The notes: a model not told the origin generated them from the letters alone. Numbered from the stretch's first letter, positions 10,214 to 19,456 are shown. The stretch is DNA of 64,000 nt from Rhabdochromatium marinum (GCF_016583795.1 NZ_NRRS01000009.1:1-64000); one strand, 5' to 3'. Numbers and translations are program-made.

Positions 10214-10217
10214 GACA
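10200..10217 (+). promoter_or_regulatory. PpsR/CrtJ-type operator at the LH2 promoter
   Basis: TGTCAGGCTAAACTGACA fits the published TGT-N12-ACA consensus of the redox/light repressor PpsR (CrtJ) and has two extra symmetric bases on each side (TGTCA-N8-TGACA). It covers the -10 element of the LH2 promoter. The same ten fixed bases recur upstream of crtI at 24862-24879. Such sites mediate aerobic repression of puc, bch and crt genes in purple bacteria; the regulator gene itself is not in this window. Confidence 0.75.
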
Positions 10218-10312
10218 CCCATGGAGCGAGCAGGCTTAATGGACTAAGCGCCCGGTTTCAAGTATTTCGGGCCGTCTTCCTAGTAACCAATCCATCATTG
10301 GAGACCCAAAAC

Positions 10313-10438
10313 ATGTCAGGTCTTACCCCCGATCAAGCAAAAGAATTCCACGAGCAGTTCAAAGTCACCTACACCGCATTTGTCGGTCTGGCCGCAGTCG
10401 CTCACATCCTGGTTATCGGCGGCAAGCCTTGGTTCTAA
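10313..10438 (+). CDS. pucB: LH2 (B800-850-type) light-harvesting protein, beta chain
   Basis: A 41-residue inner-membrane antenna polypeptide, MSGLTPDQAKEFHEQFKVTY at the N-terminus, then one membrane helix and a C-terminal KPWF. The helix contains the bacteriochlorophyll-ligating histidine (His31, in AAVAH) at the usual spacing from the C-terminal Trp. SGLT, EFH and QFK match LH2 beta chains of purple sulfur bacteria and Phaeospirillum molischianum rather than LH1 beta. GGAGA (10300-10304) is the ribosome-binding site. The alpha gene follows after 58 bases on the same strand. Too short for routine gene callers, but the motif set is unambiguous. Confidence 0.92.
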   Translation: MSGLTPDQAKEFHEQFKVTYTAFVGLAAVAHILVIGGKPWF

Positions 10439-10496
10439 GCCTTAGGCACTGCTGATAAATTTGCTTCGTTAATCCTACTGAACAAAGGAAATCGTT

Positions 10497-10667
10497 ATGG
10501 CCGACATCGCAAGACCACAAAATCCGCAAGACGACTGGAAAGTATGGATGGTTGTTAATCCTTCCACTTGGCTGATGCCAATGCTCCTGTCTCTGCTGGT
10601 ACTGGGTATTGCTGTTCACGCTGCTGTGTTCGCAATTGCTCCTGCTGGCATGCTGTTCGTCAACTAA
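10497..10667 (+). CDS. pucA: LH2 light-harvesting protein, alpha chain
   Basis: A 56-residue antenna polypeptide with the N-terminal NPQDDWKVWMVVNPSTWL block, one membrane helix and His41 (AVHAAV) as the B850 bacteriochlorophyll ligand. Asp13 lies 28 residues before His41. This is the Asp6-His34 spacing of the P. molischianum LH2 alpha chain, where Asp6 ligates the B800 pigment. AAAGGAA at 10484-10490 is the ribosome-binding site. It pairs with pucB upstream to form the alpha/beta unit of the LH2 ring. No pucC or further puc copies are adjacent. A strong inverted repeat and a rho-independent terminator follow. Confidence 0.92.
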   Translation: MADIARPQNPQDDWKVWMVVNPSTWLMPMLLSLLVLGIAVHAAVFAIAPAGMLFVN

Positions 10668-10683
10668 GACGCAGCCGATCCAG

Positions 10684-10748
10684 TGGCGCTAAACCATTGC
10701 TCCAATGGGTGCCCGCAGGGCACCTAAGTGGTCGTTGGTTTAGCGCCA
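10684..10748 (+). repeat. large perfect inverted repeat enclosing a second hairpin, downstream of pucA
   Basis: TGGCGCTAAACCA (10684-10696) is perfectly complementary to TGGTTTAGCGCCA (10736-10748), a 13-bp stem. Inside it GGTGCCC (10708-10714) pairs with GGGCACC (10718-10724) around a GCA loop. The two stems are separated by roughly symmetric 11-base arms. It lies between the pucA stop and the terminator at 10752, so it would form at the 3' end of the LH2 mRNA, possibly as an RNA-stabilising structure. Confidence 0.85.
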
Positions 10749-10751
10749 GGT

Positions 10752-10777
10752 AAAAAGCTCCGCAAGGAGCTTTTTTT
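10752..10777 (+). terminator. rho-independent terminator of the LH2 operon
   Basis: AAAAAGCTCC-GCAA-GGAGCTTTTT forms a stem of up to ten base pairs with a GCAA tetraloop, followed by a T-run ending at 10777. It is four bases beyond the large inverted repeat and 58 bases before the next gene. Confidence 0.88.
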
Positions 10778-10834
10778 ATGCCCGCGATCCTGACCTGAAG
10801 ATTCCGCCCAACTGCTTTTAGGTGTCAAACAACC

Positions 10835-12037
10835 ATGACGATCAAGCTTTCTGCCCGGGTCCAGGCCGTCAAGCCATCGGCCACCCTCGCGATCACCGCT
10901 CGTGCCAAAGCCCTGCGCGCGGCCGGCAAAGATGTCATTGGCCTCGGCGCTGGCGAGCCGGATTTCGACACGCCGGCGCATATCAAGGAGGCCGCAATCA
11001 AGGCTATTCGCGATGGCTTCACCAAGTACACTGCAGTCGATGGCACGCCAGAACTCAAGGCGGCTGTGGTGGCCAAGTTCGAGCGCGAAAACGGTTTGCA
11101 TTTTGCCCCTGATCAGATTCTGGTCTCCTGCGGCGGCAAGCAGAGCTTTTTCAACCTGGCCCAGGCGGTGCTGGATCCGGGCGATGAGGTGATTGTTCCG
11201 GCACCCTACTGGGTCTCCTATCCGGATATGGTGCTGCTCGCCGGGGCCGCTCCGGTGTTTATCAATGCTGGAGCCAATCAAAACTTCAAGATCACGCCGA
11301 TACAGTTGCGCGCGGCGATGACTGAGCATACGCGTCTGGTAGTGATTAACAGCCCGTCGAATCCTACCGGCATGGCCTACACGGCCGAGGAACTCAAAGC
11401 GCTTGGTGAGGTGCTGCGCGAATTCCCGCGTGCGCTCATTGCCACCGATGATATGTATGAACACATTCGCTGGCACATGGATGAGCCCTTTGTCAACATC
11501 CTCAATGTTTGTCCGGATCTCGAATCCCGGACTCTGGTGCTCAATGGCGTGTCCAAGGCCTATTCCATGACCGGATGGCGGATCGGTTATGCCGGCGGCC
11601 CCGAGCCTATCATCAAGGCGATGAAAAAAATTCAGTCGCAAAGCACCTCTAACCCGACCTCAATCTCACAGGTCGCCGCCCAGGCAGCGCTGGAGGGCTC
11701 TCAGGAGTGTGTGCAGGCGATGGTGACGGCGTTTCGCACCCGGCATGATCTGGTGGTCGCGGCGCTCAACGCCATGCCGGGAGTGGAGTGCCTGGCCACC
11801 GACGGCACCTTTTATGTCTTTCCGCAGGTGCAGGGGCTGATTGATGGTCTGGCCGGGGTCAACAATGACCTGGAACTGGCGGAGTACCTGATCGAGCAGG
11901 CCGGTGTGGCACTGGTGCCGGGTTCGGCCTTCGGTCTCAGTGGCTGCGTGCGCCTGTCCATTGCCACCAGTCGCAGCAATCTGGAACAGGCGCTGGAGCG
12001 TCTGGCTGCGGTGGCGCAGCAGGCCCAGGGCGGCTGA
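10835..12037 (+). CDS. aspC: pyridoxal-phosphate aspartate aminotransferase
   Basis: A class I fold-type I aminotransferase of 400 residues. It resembles the Ib subgroup (LGAGEPDFDTP near residue 40, TKYTAVDGTPELK, VINSPSNPTG near 180). The PLP lysine is in LVLNGVSKAYSMTGWRIGY, and an arginine for the substrate carboxylate is in CVRLSIATS near the C-terminus. It most likely interconverts aspartate and 2-oxoglutarate with oxaloacetate and glutamate; some Ib enzymes also use prephenate. It follows the LH2 terminator, so it needs its own promoter, and converges on xseA with seven bases between stops. Confidence 0.9.
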   Translation: MTIKLSARVQAVKPSATLAITARAKALRAAGKDVIGLGAGEPDFDTPAHIKEAAIKAIRDGFTKYTAVDGTPELKAAVVAKFERENGLHFAPDQILVSCGGKQSFFNLAQAVLDPGDEVIVPAPYWVSYPDMVLLAGAAPVFINAGANQNFKITPIQLRAAMTEHTRLVVINSPSNPTGMAYTAEELKALGEVLREFPRALIATDDMYEHIRWHMDEPFVNILNVCPDLESRTLVLNGVSKAYSMTGWRIGYAGGPEPIIKAMKKIQSQSTSNPTSISQVAAQAALEGSQECVQAMVTAFRTRHDLVVAALNAMPGVECLATDGTFYVFPQVQGLIDGLAGVNNDLELAEYLIEQAGVALVPGSAFGLSGCVRLSIATSRSNLEQALERLAAVAQQAQGG

Positions 12038-12044
12038 GACGGGC

Positions 12045-13346
12045 TTACTCCTCGCTCAGGCGCGCTTCGACCCGCGCCCGTAGCTGCCCATCGGCCAGGC
12101 GAATCTTAACAGTGTCGCCTGGTTGTATCTGTTGCTGACGGGTGAGGATGCGACCGTCGGTCTGGGTGACCAGCGCGTAACCGCGTGCCAGGGTAGCGAG
12201 CGGACTGCGGGCGTCCAGGGCGGCGCTCGCCTCAATTAAGCGTTGCCGCCCGCGTTCGATGCGGCGCTGCTCGGCGCCGATCAGGCGCTGTTGGAGCGGC
12301 TGCAACGGCTGACGCCGGCGTTCGAGCACGCGTTCCAGCGCCTGGCGAAGACGCTGCTCCAGGTGATCGAGCCGCTGCGTCTGTTGCTGCAAGCGTACCT
12401 GCGGATGCAGCAGGCGCAGATGGCGCTCGCTGTTGGTCAGCAACCGCCTGGCCTGTTGCAGACGTGCCTGGGTGGTGGCAGTGAGGCGTGTGTGCAGCGC
12501 CAGCAGGCGCGTACGCACTTCCTGTTGCGCCGGAGTGGCGCACTCAGCTGCCGCCGAGGGGGTCGCGGCACGCTGATCGGCGGCAAGATCCGCCAGGCTG
12601 ATATCGACCTCATGCCCGATGCCGGTGATGATTGGAATCCTGACCGCGTGAATGGCGCGCACCAAGGCCTCGTCATTAAAGGCCATCAGATCCTCAAAGG
12701 AGCCGCCGCCGCGCGCCAAGATCAGCAGATCGCAGTCAGCGCGCGCCGCAGCGCATTCCAGGGCGGCAACCAGGGTCGCGGCCGCCCCCTCGCCCTGCAC
12801 CTGCGCCGGATAGATCAGCAGGGGGGTGAGCGGCCAGCGGCGCCCCAGGACGGTCAGCACGTCATGCAGCGCTGCACCACTGGCGGAGGTGATCAGGCCA
12901 ATCTGGCGCGGCCAGCGCGGCAGCGCCCGTTTGCTGGCCGCGTCAAACAGACCGGCAGCGGCGAGGCGTTTTTTCAATGCTTCCAGGGCGAGACGCAGGG
13001 CGCCTTCACCGGCCGGTTCCGCGTGCTCGATAATCAGCTGGCAATCGCCGCGTGGCTCATAGAAGCCCAGCCGCGCCCGCACCAGCCACTGTTGGCCGTT
13101 GCTCGGGGTGACGGAGGCGAGCAGGCGCTTGTTGCGAAACATCACGCAGCGCAGCTGCGCGGCCTGATCCTTGAGGCTGAAGTACAGATGCCCGGAGGCG
13201 GGGCGGGCCAGGTTCGACACCTCGCCCTGGACCCACAGCAGCGGGAAGCTGCCCTGCAGGACGGCGGACAACTCGCGGTTCAGCCGCGAAACACTCCAAA
13301 TGTCGCGGGTGAAGTCAAGCTGTGCTGGAAAATTGTCGTATGTCAT
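12045..13346 (-). CDS. xseA: exodeoxyribonuclease VII large subunit
   Basis: XseA is the catalytic subunit of the single-strand-specific exonuclease VII. The protein is 433 residues: an N-terminal OB-fold (SVSRLNRELSAVLQGSFPLL, VQGEVSNLARPASGHLYFSL), then the core with GLITSASGAALHDVL, ILARGGGSFEDLMAFNDE and ITGIGHEVDISLADL, then a long glutamine/arginine-rich coiled-coil and a C-terminal LARGYALV strand region. I placed the start at the ATG at 13346 (MTYDNFPAQL); the frame is open to 13661 but that part overlaps the regulator gene and has no family similarity. The xseB small subunit is not adjacent. Confidence 0.93.
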   Translation of the reverse strand: MTYDNFPAQLDFTRDIWSVSRLNRELSAVLQGSFPLLWVQGEVSNLARPASGHLYFSLKDQAAQLRCVMFRNKRLLASVTPSNGQQWLVRARLGFYEPRGDCQLIIEHAEPAGEGALRLALEALKKRLAAAGLFDAASKRALPRWPRQIGLITSASGAALHDVLTVLGRRWPLTPLLIYPAQVQGEGAAATLVAALECAAARADCDLLILARGGGSFEDLMAFNDEALVRAIHAVRIPIITGIGHEVDISLADLAADQRAATPSAAAECATPAQQEVRTRLLALHTRLTATTQARLQQARRLLTNSERHLRLLHPQVRLQQQTQRLDHLEQRLRQALERVLERRRQPLQPLQQRLIGAEQRRIERGRQRLIEASAALDARSPLATLARGYALVTQTDGRILTRQQQIQPGDTVKIRLADGQLRARVEARLSEE

Positions 13347-13459
13347 GTTGCATCGGTCAGGGGTTGGTTGCCAGTGATGGGTGGGCATGCTAAACAAGGA
13401 GATTGAATCACCCGCATGGGTTAATTCGAATAGTGCCGTTGGCCGTAGGGAGGTGGCAT

Positions 13460-14197
13460 GTGAAATATGAGCAATACGATGCTGAAGCCCTGGATTTGAC
13501 TGAAATGATGGCGCTCCCCGTGCCTGAGATCGCCGATAACAACGCAGACATTGCCGAAGGCGAACAGCTGAACGACATCCCGCCCGCGCCCATTCGGGTG
13601 CTGCTGGTGGATGATCACCTGATGGTACGCGATGGATTGGGCGCCCTGTTGCAGCATGCAACGGATATTAAACTGATCGGCTGTGCGAGCGATGGTGATG
13701 AGGCGGTGCGCTTGTGTCAGGAATTGGACCCGGATGTGGTGGTGATGGATGTCTGCATGCCCGGCATGAACGGCATTGATGCATCCGAGCGTATTTGTAC
13801 TCTGGCCTCCGGGGTACGGGTCATCGCCCTTTCGGCGCATGGCGATCAGCCCTTTGTGCAGCAAATGGCGGCCGCTGGTGCCAGTGGTTTTGTGCAAAAG
13901 CACCAGTCGGCCGAGGATCTGTTGCGCGCGATTCGCCAGGTGAAGGCCGGCGGGGTGTTTTTTTCCAGTCTGCCTGCGCCAGCGGAGGACTTGGCGGCCA
14001 ACCGCTTGTCCACTCGCGAGCGTGCGCTGTTGGAGGCGATGTCGCGCAATACAGCGTTGCGCGCGGTGGCGGACGCCATGGGTATTAGCACCAAAACAGT
14101 GGATACCTATCGGCGGCGCATCATGAAAAAGCTGGGCTTTAACACCCCCGATGAGCTGCTGCGCTATGCAGCTGCGCTGGGGGCGCGACCGGATTAG
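13460..14197 (+). CDS. NarL/FixJ-type two-component response regulator
   Basis: A DNA-binding regulator of about 245 residues. The receiver domain begins RVLLVDDHLMVRDGLGALL, with the phosphoacceptor Asp in VVVMDVCMPGMNG, the switch Ser in VIALSAHGD and the Lys in GFVQKHQSAEDLL. A LuxR-type helix-turn-helix follows (LSTRERALLEAMSRN, MGISTKTVDTYRRRIMKKLG). The GTG at 13460 is preceded by GGGAGG six bases upstream and is my preferred start; an ATG at 13403 without a ribosome site is the longer alternative. There is a 40-residue acidic N-terminal extension before the receiver. No sensor kinase is adjacent, so its signal is unknown. It is divergent from xseA and its stop overlaps the convergent peptidase gene by four bases. 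Confidence 0.9.
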   Translation: MKYEQYDAEALDLTEMMALPVPEIADNNADIAEGEQLNDIPPAPIRVLLVDDHLMVRDGLGALLQHATDIKLIGCASDGDEAVRLCQELDPDVVVMDVCMPGMNGIDASERICTLASGVRVIALSAHGDQPFVQQMAAAGASGFVQKHQSAEDLLRAIRQVKAGGVFFSSLPAPAEDLAANRLSTRERALLEAMSRNTALRAVADAMGISTKTVDTYRRRIMKKLGFNTPDELLRYAAALGARPD

Positions 14198-16494
14198 TGC
14201 GCAACCAGGGGCTGACGCGGGACCGGTGCCAGTGTCTCGGGGCTGGGGTTGCGAAACCAGTGCATCAGCGGCGAGTCCTGCACCGGCCATTGCCCCTTGA
14301 GTGTATTGGTCGGCGTGCGGCCGGAAAACACCAGATAACCGTATTGGCCGTAGTGAGGCAGCTTGCGCGCCAGCCCGGCCACGGCATCCGGCTGCTCGCT
14401 GGCCAGCCAGCCGAGCGGGCGTGGGCCTGAGGCAGCAGGCGCCTCGGCGTTGTCGGAGCTGCTGGAGGGCGCTGTTGTGAGGGAACGGGTCAGTACCAGG
14501 CTCAGATCCTGAGGGTTGCGCTGATCTGGGCTGGGCTGATTTGGGCTGAGCTGTTCTTCGATGCTCAGCTGGTGCGCCTCAGGATCCAGGCTGAAATGGG
14601 CGCTGGCGTGGCGCATGGCCGATAGCCAGCGATTCTCCCAGCCCAGCAGCCAGATCGGACCCTCGGGGAGTTGGTCAAGCTCGGTATCCAGCACTAGGCG
14701 CCACTGTGGTTGTCCCTGCTGCCAGGCTGTCGCCAGTTGTTGGTATGCGCGGCGCAGTTTGGGGGGCGCTTGGGCTGGCACAATCAGGGTGCCGCTGGGG
14801 GCGCCGAACAGGGTGCTCAGACTGACCGGGGTTTCGCCAGGCTCCAAGTGCCGAAAGCAGTCAAACAGCGGATCAACAGCGAGCCGCAGCGGCGCTTGAT
14901 CCAGACTGAGGCTGAAGGGCTGTTCGCGCGCGCTGGTGAATTCAACCCAGCGCTCATGGGGCTGGCCCTGGAGGTCATGCACCACAACCGGCACCTTGAG
15001 CGGTAAGACGGCGGCGGACTGGACTTGGCGCAGACGGGCGCTGACGCGATACCGCCCGTCGGCCTGCTGGTGCGAGGCCACTTGGTCCAGACTCAGGCGC
15101 AGCGCTCCAGGGCGCTCGACCCAGGCGGTGAAGAAGTCCGCCAGATCGCGCCCGCTGACGGCCTCGAAAGCGGTTTGCAGATCCGGCCAGCTCGCGACGC
15201 GAAAACGATTGTCGGCATAGAAGCGGCGCAGTCCGGCAATGAAATCCGTAGCGCCCAAGGTGTGGCGCAGCATGTGAAAGACCATGAGCGCTTTGCCATA
15301 GCCGATGGCCTGGGAAGCCTGATTGTGGCGGGCGCGAAAGGCGCTGAGTGGAATCTCGGCATTGGCAGCGGCGCGCACATAATCGGCATAGGCTTTGAGT
15401 TGCTGATGGCGATACTGGCTCGCCTGTCCGGCCAGGGCTTTGTTGAGATGATCGGCTAGATAGGCTGTGAGCCCCTCGCTCCAGTTGCCCTGATCCCAGT
15501 CGATGAAGACGCCATTACCCCACCAGTTATGCAGGATCTCGTGCGGGTAGGAGGTGTGCAGGATGAAGGGCAGGCGCAACACGCGCGGCCCCAGCAGGGT
15601 GAAGGACGGCATGCCATAGCCGCTGTCCCAAACATTCTCCACCACTGCAAATTTGGCATAGGGATAGGCGCCGATCAGCTGACTGTAGCGCGCAAGGTAA
15701 GGCCCGGTAGCGTCCAGGTAGCGCTTGGCCAAAGCCGGGTCATCGCTGCGCAGCCAGGCCTGGAGCTGAATCCCGTCAGCGGTGTCCTCATAGAGCTGAA
15801 AGGGCGCGGCAATCAGATAGATTTCATCCTGGGGATGGGATTCGTGCCACTGCACCCGGGTGCGGGGACCATGGGCGTGCGTCTCGATGCGGGCCTGCTG
15901 TGGTCCCGCGCCCTGGGACAACGCCAGCCAGCCAACTGGCACATCGACCTGGAGGCTGAAGTTTTCCATGACGCCGGTCAGGTCACCGGCTGGATCGCCG
16001 CCTAGATTATTGGTCAGGCGCGGATACCAGCCGGTGAAGCCAGTCAGAAAGACACCCTGAGCGTCAATGGTGCCGGGCGATTGCTGGTGCGATCGGCCCA
16101 TGCCTTCGCGCACGTTTTGCAGCGCCTGGCGGATGCGACCGCGATAGTGCAGCTTGAGCTGAGCGGTTGGGGTGCGCCAGTGCACGCGATAGCGAGTCAG
16201 GTGGCCCTGGTTGCCGATAGCTTGCAGCTCCCCAGGGCCGATGAGTTCGGGGTGCAGCTGGCGGTGCAGGGAGAACTCAAGGCTACGCTGGGGCTGCGGC
16301 AGGCGCAGCTGATCGGTGGCGATGAGCTCCCCTTGGCTGGGTATGAGTTCAACTTCCAGTGTGTGAGTAACCAAGGGGGGCGCATCCGCCGCCGTGGCGG
16401 CGCGAGCCAGCAGCATCAGGCTGAGCGCGGCGGTCAGCAGCCGTCTGACAGCGGATGAGACCGGGGAAGCGGGGTGGCGGGTTATGCGCGTCAT
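14194..16494 (-). CDS. secreted M1-family (gluzincin) metallopeptidase
   Basis: A 766-residue exported protein. A signal peptide (RRLLTAALSLMLLARAATA) ends near residue 36. A beta-rich N-terminal domain precedes the catalytic domain. The zinc site is HEILH at residues 318-322 with the third ligand Glu340 in WSEGLTAY, exactly the HExxH-x18-E spacing of family M1. The GAMEN exopeptidase motif is not evident; DSGYGMPSFTLLG stands in its place, as in distant M1 relatives, so the cleavage preference is open. The C-terminal 250 residues form a beta-rich, less conserved part. It is preceded on the same strand by the Rpn-type gene with a 137-base gap in which I see no clear signal. Confidence 0.85.
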   Translation of the reverse strand: MTRITRHPASPVSSAVRRLLTAALSLMLLARAATAADAPPLVTHTLEVELIPSQGELIATDQLRLPQPQRSLEFSLHRQLHPELIGPGELQAIGNQGHLTRYRVHWRTPTAQLKLHYRGRIRQALQNVREGMGRSHQQSPGTIDAQGVFLTGFTGWYPRLTNNLGGDPAGDLTGVMENFSLQVDVPVGWLALSQGAGPQQARIETHAHGPRTRVQWHESHPQDEIYLIAAPFQLYEDTADGIQLQAWLRSDDPALAKRYLDATGPYLARYSQLIGAYPYAKFAVVENVWDSGYGMPSFTLLGPRVLRLPFILHTSYPHEILHNWWGNGVFIDWDQGNWSEGLTAYLADHLNKALAGQASQYRHQQLKAYADYVRAAANAEIPLSAFRARHNQASQAIGYGKALMVFHMLRHTLGATDFIAGLRRFYADNRFRVASWPDLQTAFEAVSGRDLADFFTAWVERPGALRLSLDQVASHQQADGRYRVSARLRQVQSAAVLPLKVPVVVHDLQGQPHERWVEFTSAREQPFSLSLDQAPLRLAVDPLFDCFRHLEPGETPVSLSTLFGAPSGTLIVPAQAPPKLRRAYQQLATAWQQGQPQWRLVLDTELDQLPEGPIWLLGWENRWLSAMRHASAHFSLDPEAHQLSIEEQLSPNQPSPDQRNPQDLSLVLTRSLTTAPSSSSDNAEAPAASGPRPLGWLASEQPDAVAGLARKLPHYGQYGYLVFSGRTPTNTLKGQWPVQDSPLMHWFRNPSPETLAPVPRQPLVAH

Positions 16495-16631
16495 TGGTTG
16501 GTTTCCATGGGGTGTCCCGTCCCGGAAGATTATTTACCACAGGAGCTACCGTTGGTGAATTTGCGTGCCTGCTGAAGTGGCCGGCGCGCGGCGCATCGAT
16601 GTCTGGGGCATTGCCCGCACAAAGCTGATGC

Positions 16632-17558
16632 TCAGGATCCCTCACGCAGGGCCGCAATGGTCCGTACATCCAGGCCTGTTTTCACGGCGATGGTTTCATC
16701 ATCGAGAAGATCAAGCAGGTTGCGTGCAACATTCAAAGTAGCTTGCTCCACACCTTGCTGTAAGCCTTGCTCCAAACCTTGCCGCAAGCCTTGCTGTAAG
16801 CCTTGCTTCAGGCCTGTATTCCATCCGTCCGCTCGTGCGGTATCAAACGAGTTTTTCATGTCCCGATAGTATTTCAGGCTATCCTCGTAGATTTGCATTT
16901 CCTCGCGGCTGAAATTAGCAATTTCAGCGACTTCGAAGAAGCGCTCAAACACCTGTTCGCGCAACGCATCGGGAACACGGTCGAGTCGATTAAGATGCTT
17001 GATGGCATAGAGCCATTTGTCAACTTGGGTTTCGAGCTGATCGAGGCCTTTGTTGAACTTGGGCATCTCCAGGTAAATAAAGGTTAGCTTATCGTAAAAT
17101 ACCTCATGGGTGACCATGTCCTGAAGCTTGATGTCATAGCGGTATTTGTCTGTATCCTGTGTATCCTCATCAAAGACAAAGTCCAGAATGCCGATGGTGT
17201 AAACGGCATTTAGGCGAAAATCCCCATCACCTCTCCTGCCTTGCTGCTGAATTGGGAAGGTTGAATAAAAAACACTGCGGTCCTTAAAAAAATTCTGCTT
17301 CGCTTTTTGCAGCTCAACAATAAATTTCTCGCCGCGCTCATTTTCGCAATAGAGGTCAAAAATGGCTTTTCGATCCAGCGTTGTGTGTCCGATCTGCTCG
17401 TCTTTCAGGTAGGTCAGATCGACGATCTGACCCTGTTCCTCGTACAGCAGGGCATTGAGAAAATCCCGCAGCAGGTCCTTGTGTGGTTCTTCGCCGAACA
17501 GCCGCTTAAAGCCGTAGTCGGTAAAGAAGTTCACATAACGATCGGTTAAATAGCTCAT
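16632..17558 (-). CDS. Rpn/PD-(D/E)XK family nuclease-transposase
   Basis: A 308-residue protein of the recombination-promoting nuclease (Rpn/PDDEXK_2) family. It begins with the diagnostic FFTDYGFKRLFGEEPHKDLL. The PD-(D/E)XK core is visible as IFDLYCENERGEKFIVELQKA (D, E-x-Q-K). A DKLTFIYLEMPKF strand and a KWLYAIKHL helix follow. Near residues 255-278 the chain becomes a GLxQ tetrapeptide repeat encoded by a 12-bp DNA repeat (16753-16812), as is common in this family. Members occur in many copies as semi-mobile genes and some are RecA-independent recombination endonucleases. No terminal repeats or tnp genes flank it. Confidence 0.88.
   Translation of the reverse strand: MSYLTDRYVNFFTDYGFKRLFGEEPHKDLLRDFLNALLYEEQGQIVDLTYLKDEQIGHTTLDRKAIFDLYCENERGEKFIVELQKAKQNFFKDRSVFYSTFPIQQQGRRGDGDFRLNAVYTIGILDFVFDEDTQDTDKYRYDIKLQDMVTHEVFYDKLTFIYLEMPKFNKGLDQLETQVDKWLYAIKHLNRLDRVPDALREQVFERFFEVAEIANFSREEMQIYEDSLKYYRDMKNSFDTARADGWNTGLKQGLQQGLRQGLEQGLQQGVEQATLNVARNLLDLLDDETIAVKTGLDVRTIAALREGS
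16753..16812. repeat. 12-bp tandem repeat inside the Rpn-type gene
   Basis: Five consecutive 12-base units with consensus CCTTGCTGTAAG, with one to four differences from one another; the first and fourth units are identical. On the coding strand they specify GLxQ tetrapeptides. Because the unit is a multiple of three, slippage would change length without breaking the frame. Confidence 0.88.
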
Positions 17559-17601
17559 GACAGGTTGCTCTTTGCCACTGGGCTACTGGCGCTGGATGCC
17601 G

Positions 17602-18468
<867 letters not shown>

Positions 18469-18535
18469 TTATGCTGGATGGCTATCTTAGCGGAAATCCC
18501 GTCGCCACAACTTATGACGTGGGTGGAGAATGGCC

Positions 18536-19456
18536 TCAGTCGTGATCGATGTCGATTTGCCGATCGCTTGCGCCATCAATGGCCTGCTGGAGTGCGCGCA
18601 GAATGGTCGGTGCAAAATGAATCGGCACCGAGTAGTGTCCCTGTTCGGGCAGACTATTGAGCGTGAGTTGGGGCAGATGGGCCTGATACCAGTGCGCATG
18701 CGCCACGGGTACTGTGGCATCGGCGTTGCCGTGCCATAGCGTGATGGAGGTTTGGATCGCGTCGAAGGGAATCTGCCAGTCGTGGGTGTAGAGATAAAGA
18801 TCCCGGCGGGCGCCACGCGCAGCTCGCGCCATAGCATCGCCGATAGTGCTGTTAAGAATCGCCTGATGGTCGCCTTCGGCCAGGGCAGCCTGATCCGCCG
18901 CTGGCGCACCCAGAGTGCGCAGGCGCTCGACCAAGCCTGGCCAGCGGGCGAGGATCCGTGGCGTGGGGCCGCCATAGACGCGCTGGGCCAGTCCGGGCCA
19001 TCGTCTGGCCAGTGCCAGACTGGCGCGGGCCGGTGGGTGCATGGCACGCAGCAGCTCGGCTCGGTAGACGGGGCCGAGTGCACAGATCAGGGTACAGGCG
19101 GTGAGTCGGGCGGCGAGTTGCCAGGCGCCTGTCAGGGCATAAGGGCCGCCACCGGACAGACCGATGAGCGCAAAACGATCCAGATGCAGGTGGTCGGCCA
19201 GACAGCTCAGGTCTGCTGGCCAGTCACTGATCTGACGCCCGGGTTGATCATCGGAGCCGCCATAGCCGGGGCGATCCGGCGCGATCAGGCGCAGTCCCAG
19301 CGCACGGGCGGGGATGTGCAGTAGCTCGGCTTCACCGCCGGAACTCGGGAAGCCGTGACAGTAGAACACCGGGCGGCCGTCGGGCTGGCCGAATTCACGG
19401 TAGGCGAGGCGCCGCCCGTCCGGGGTGCGGCAGGCGGGGAAGTTAGCATCTGGCAT
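18536..19456 (-). CDS. alpha/beta-fold hydrolase
   Basis: A 306-residue alpha/beta hydrolase. The oxyanion-hole region is VFYCHGFPSSGGEAELL near residue 30, and the nucleophile elbow is FALIGLSGGGPYAL. The acid is the Asp in LWHGNADATVPV and the histidine is in PEQGHYSVPIHF. Substrate cannot be read from sequence; esters, lactones and haloalkanes are all possible for this fold. The ATG at 19456 lies inside the 3' end of pyk (14-base overlap), implying cotranscription. The frame stays open upstream to 19801, but that part is a shadow of pyk. Confidence 0.85.
   Translation of the reverse strand: MPDANFPACRTPDGRRLAYREFGQPDGRPVFYCHGFPSSGGEAELLHIPARALGLRLIAPDRPGYGGSDDQPGRQISDWPADLSCLADHLHLDRFALIGLSGGGPYALTGAWQLAARLTACTLICALGPVYRAELLRAMHPPARASLALARRWPGLAQRVYGGPTPRILARWPGLVERLRTLGAPAADQAALAEGDHQAILNSTIGDAMARAARGARRDLYLYTHDWQIPFDAIQTSITLWHGNADATVPVAHAHWYQAHLPQLTLNSLPEQGHYSVPIHFAPTILRALQQAIDGASDRQIDIDHD

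Noticed and set aside
10221-10247. Eight-codon open frame in the LH2 leader
   Set aside because: No Shine-Dalgarno sequence, and the peptide shows no attenuation-like codon pattern.
10287-10301. Small hairpin CCAAT-CCATC-ATTGG touching the pucB ribosome-binding site
   Set aside because: Only five base pairs, mostly A-T; too weak to claim as a regulatory structure.
10166-10312. SOS (LexA) box for uvrB
   Set aside because: No CTGT-N8-ACAG-type match was found; the visible palindrome fits PpsR instead.
12243-13406. 387-codon open frame antisense to xseA
   Set aside because: The XseA motifs are unambiguous, and the antisense protein is Gln/Gly/Arg-rich without family features.
16753-16812. CRISPR-like array
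   Set aside because: The units are directly adjacent with no spacers and encode in-frame tetrapeptides.
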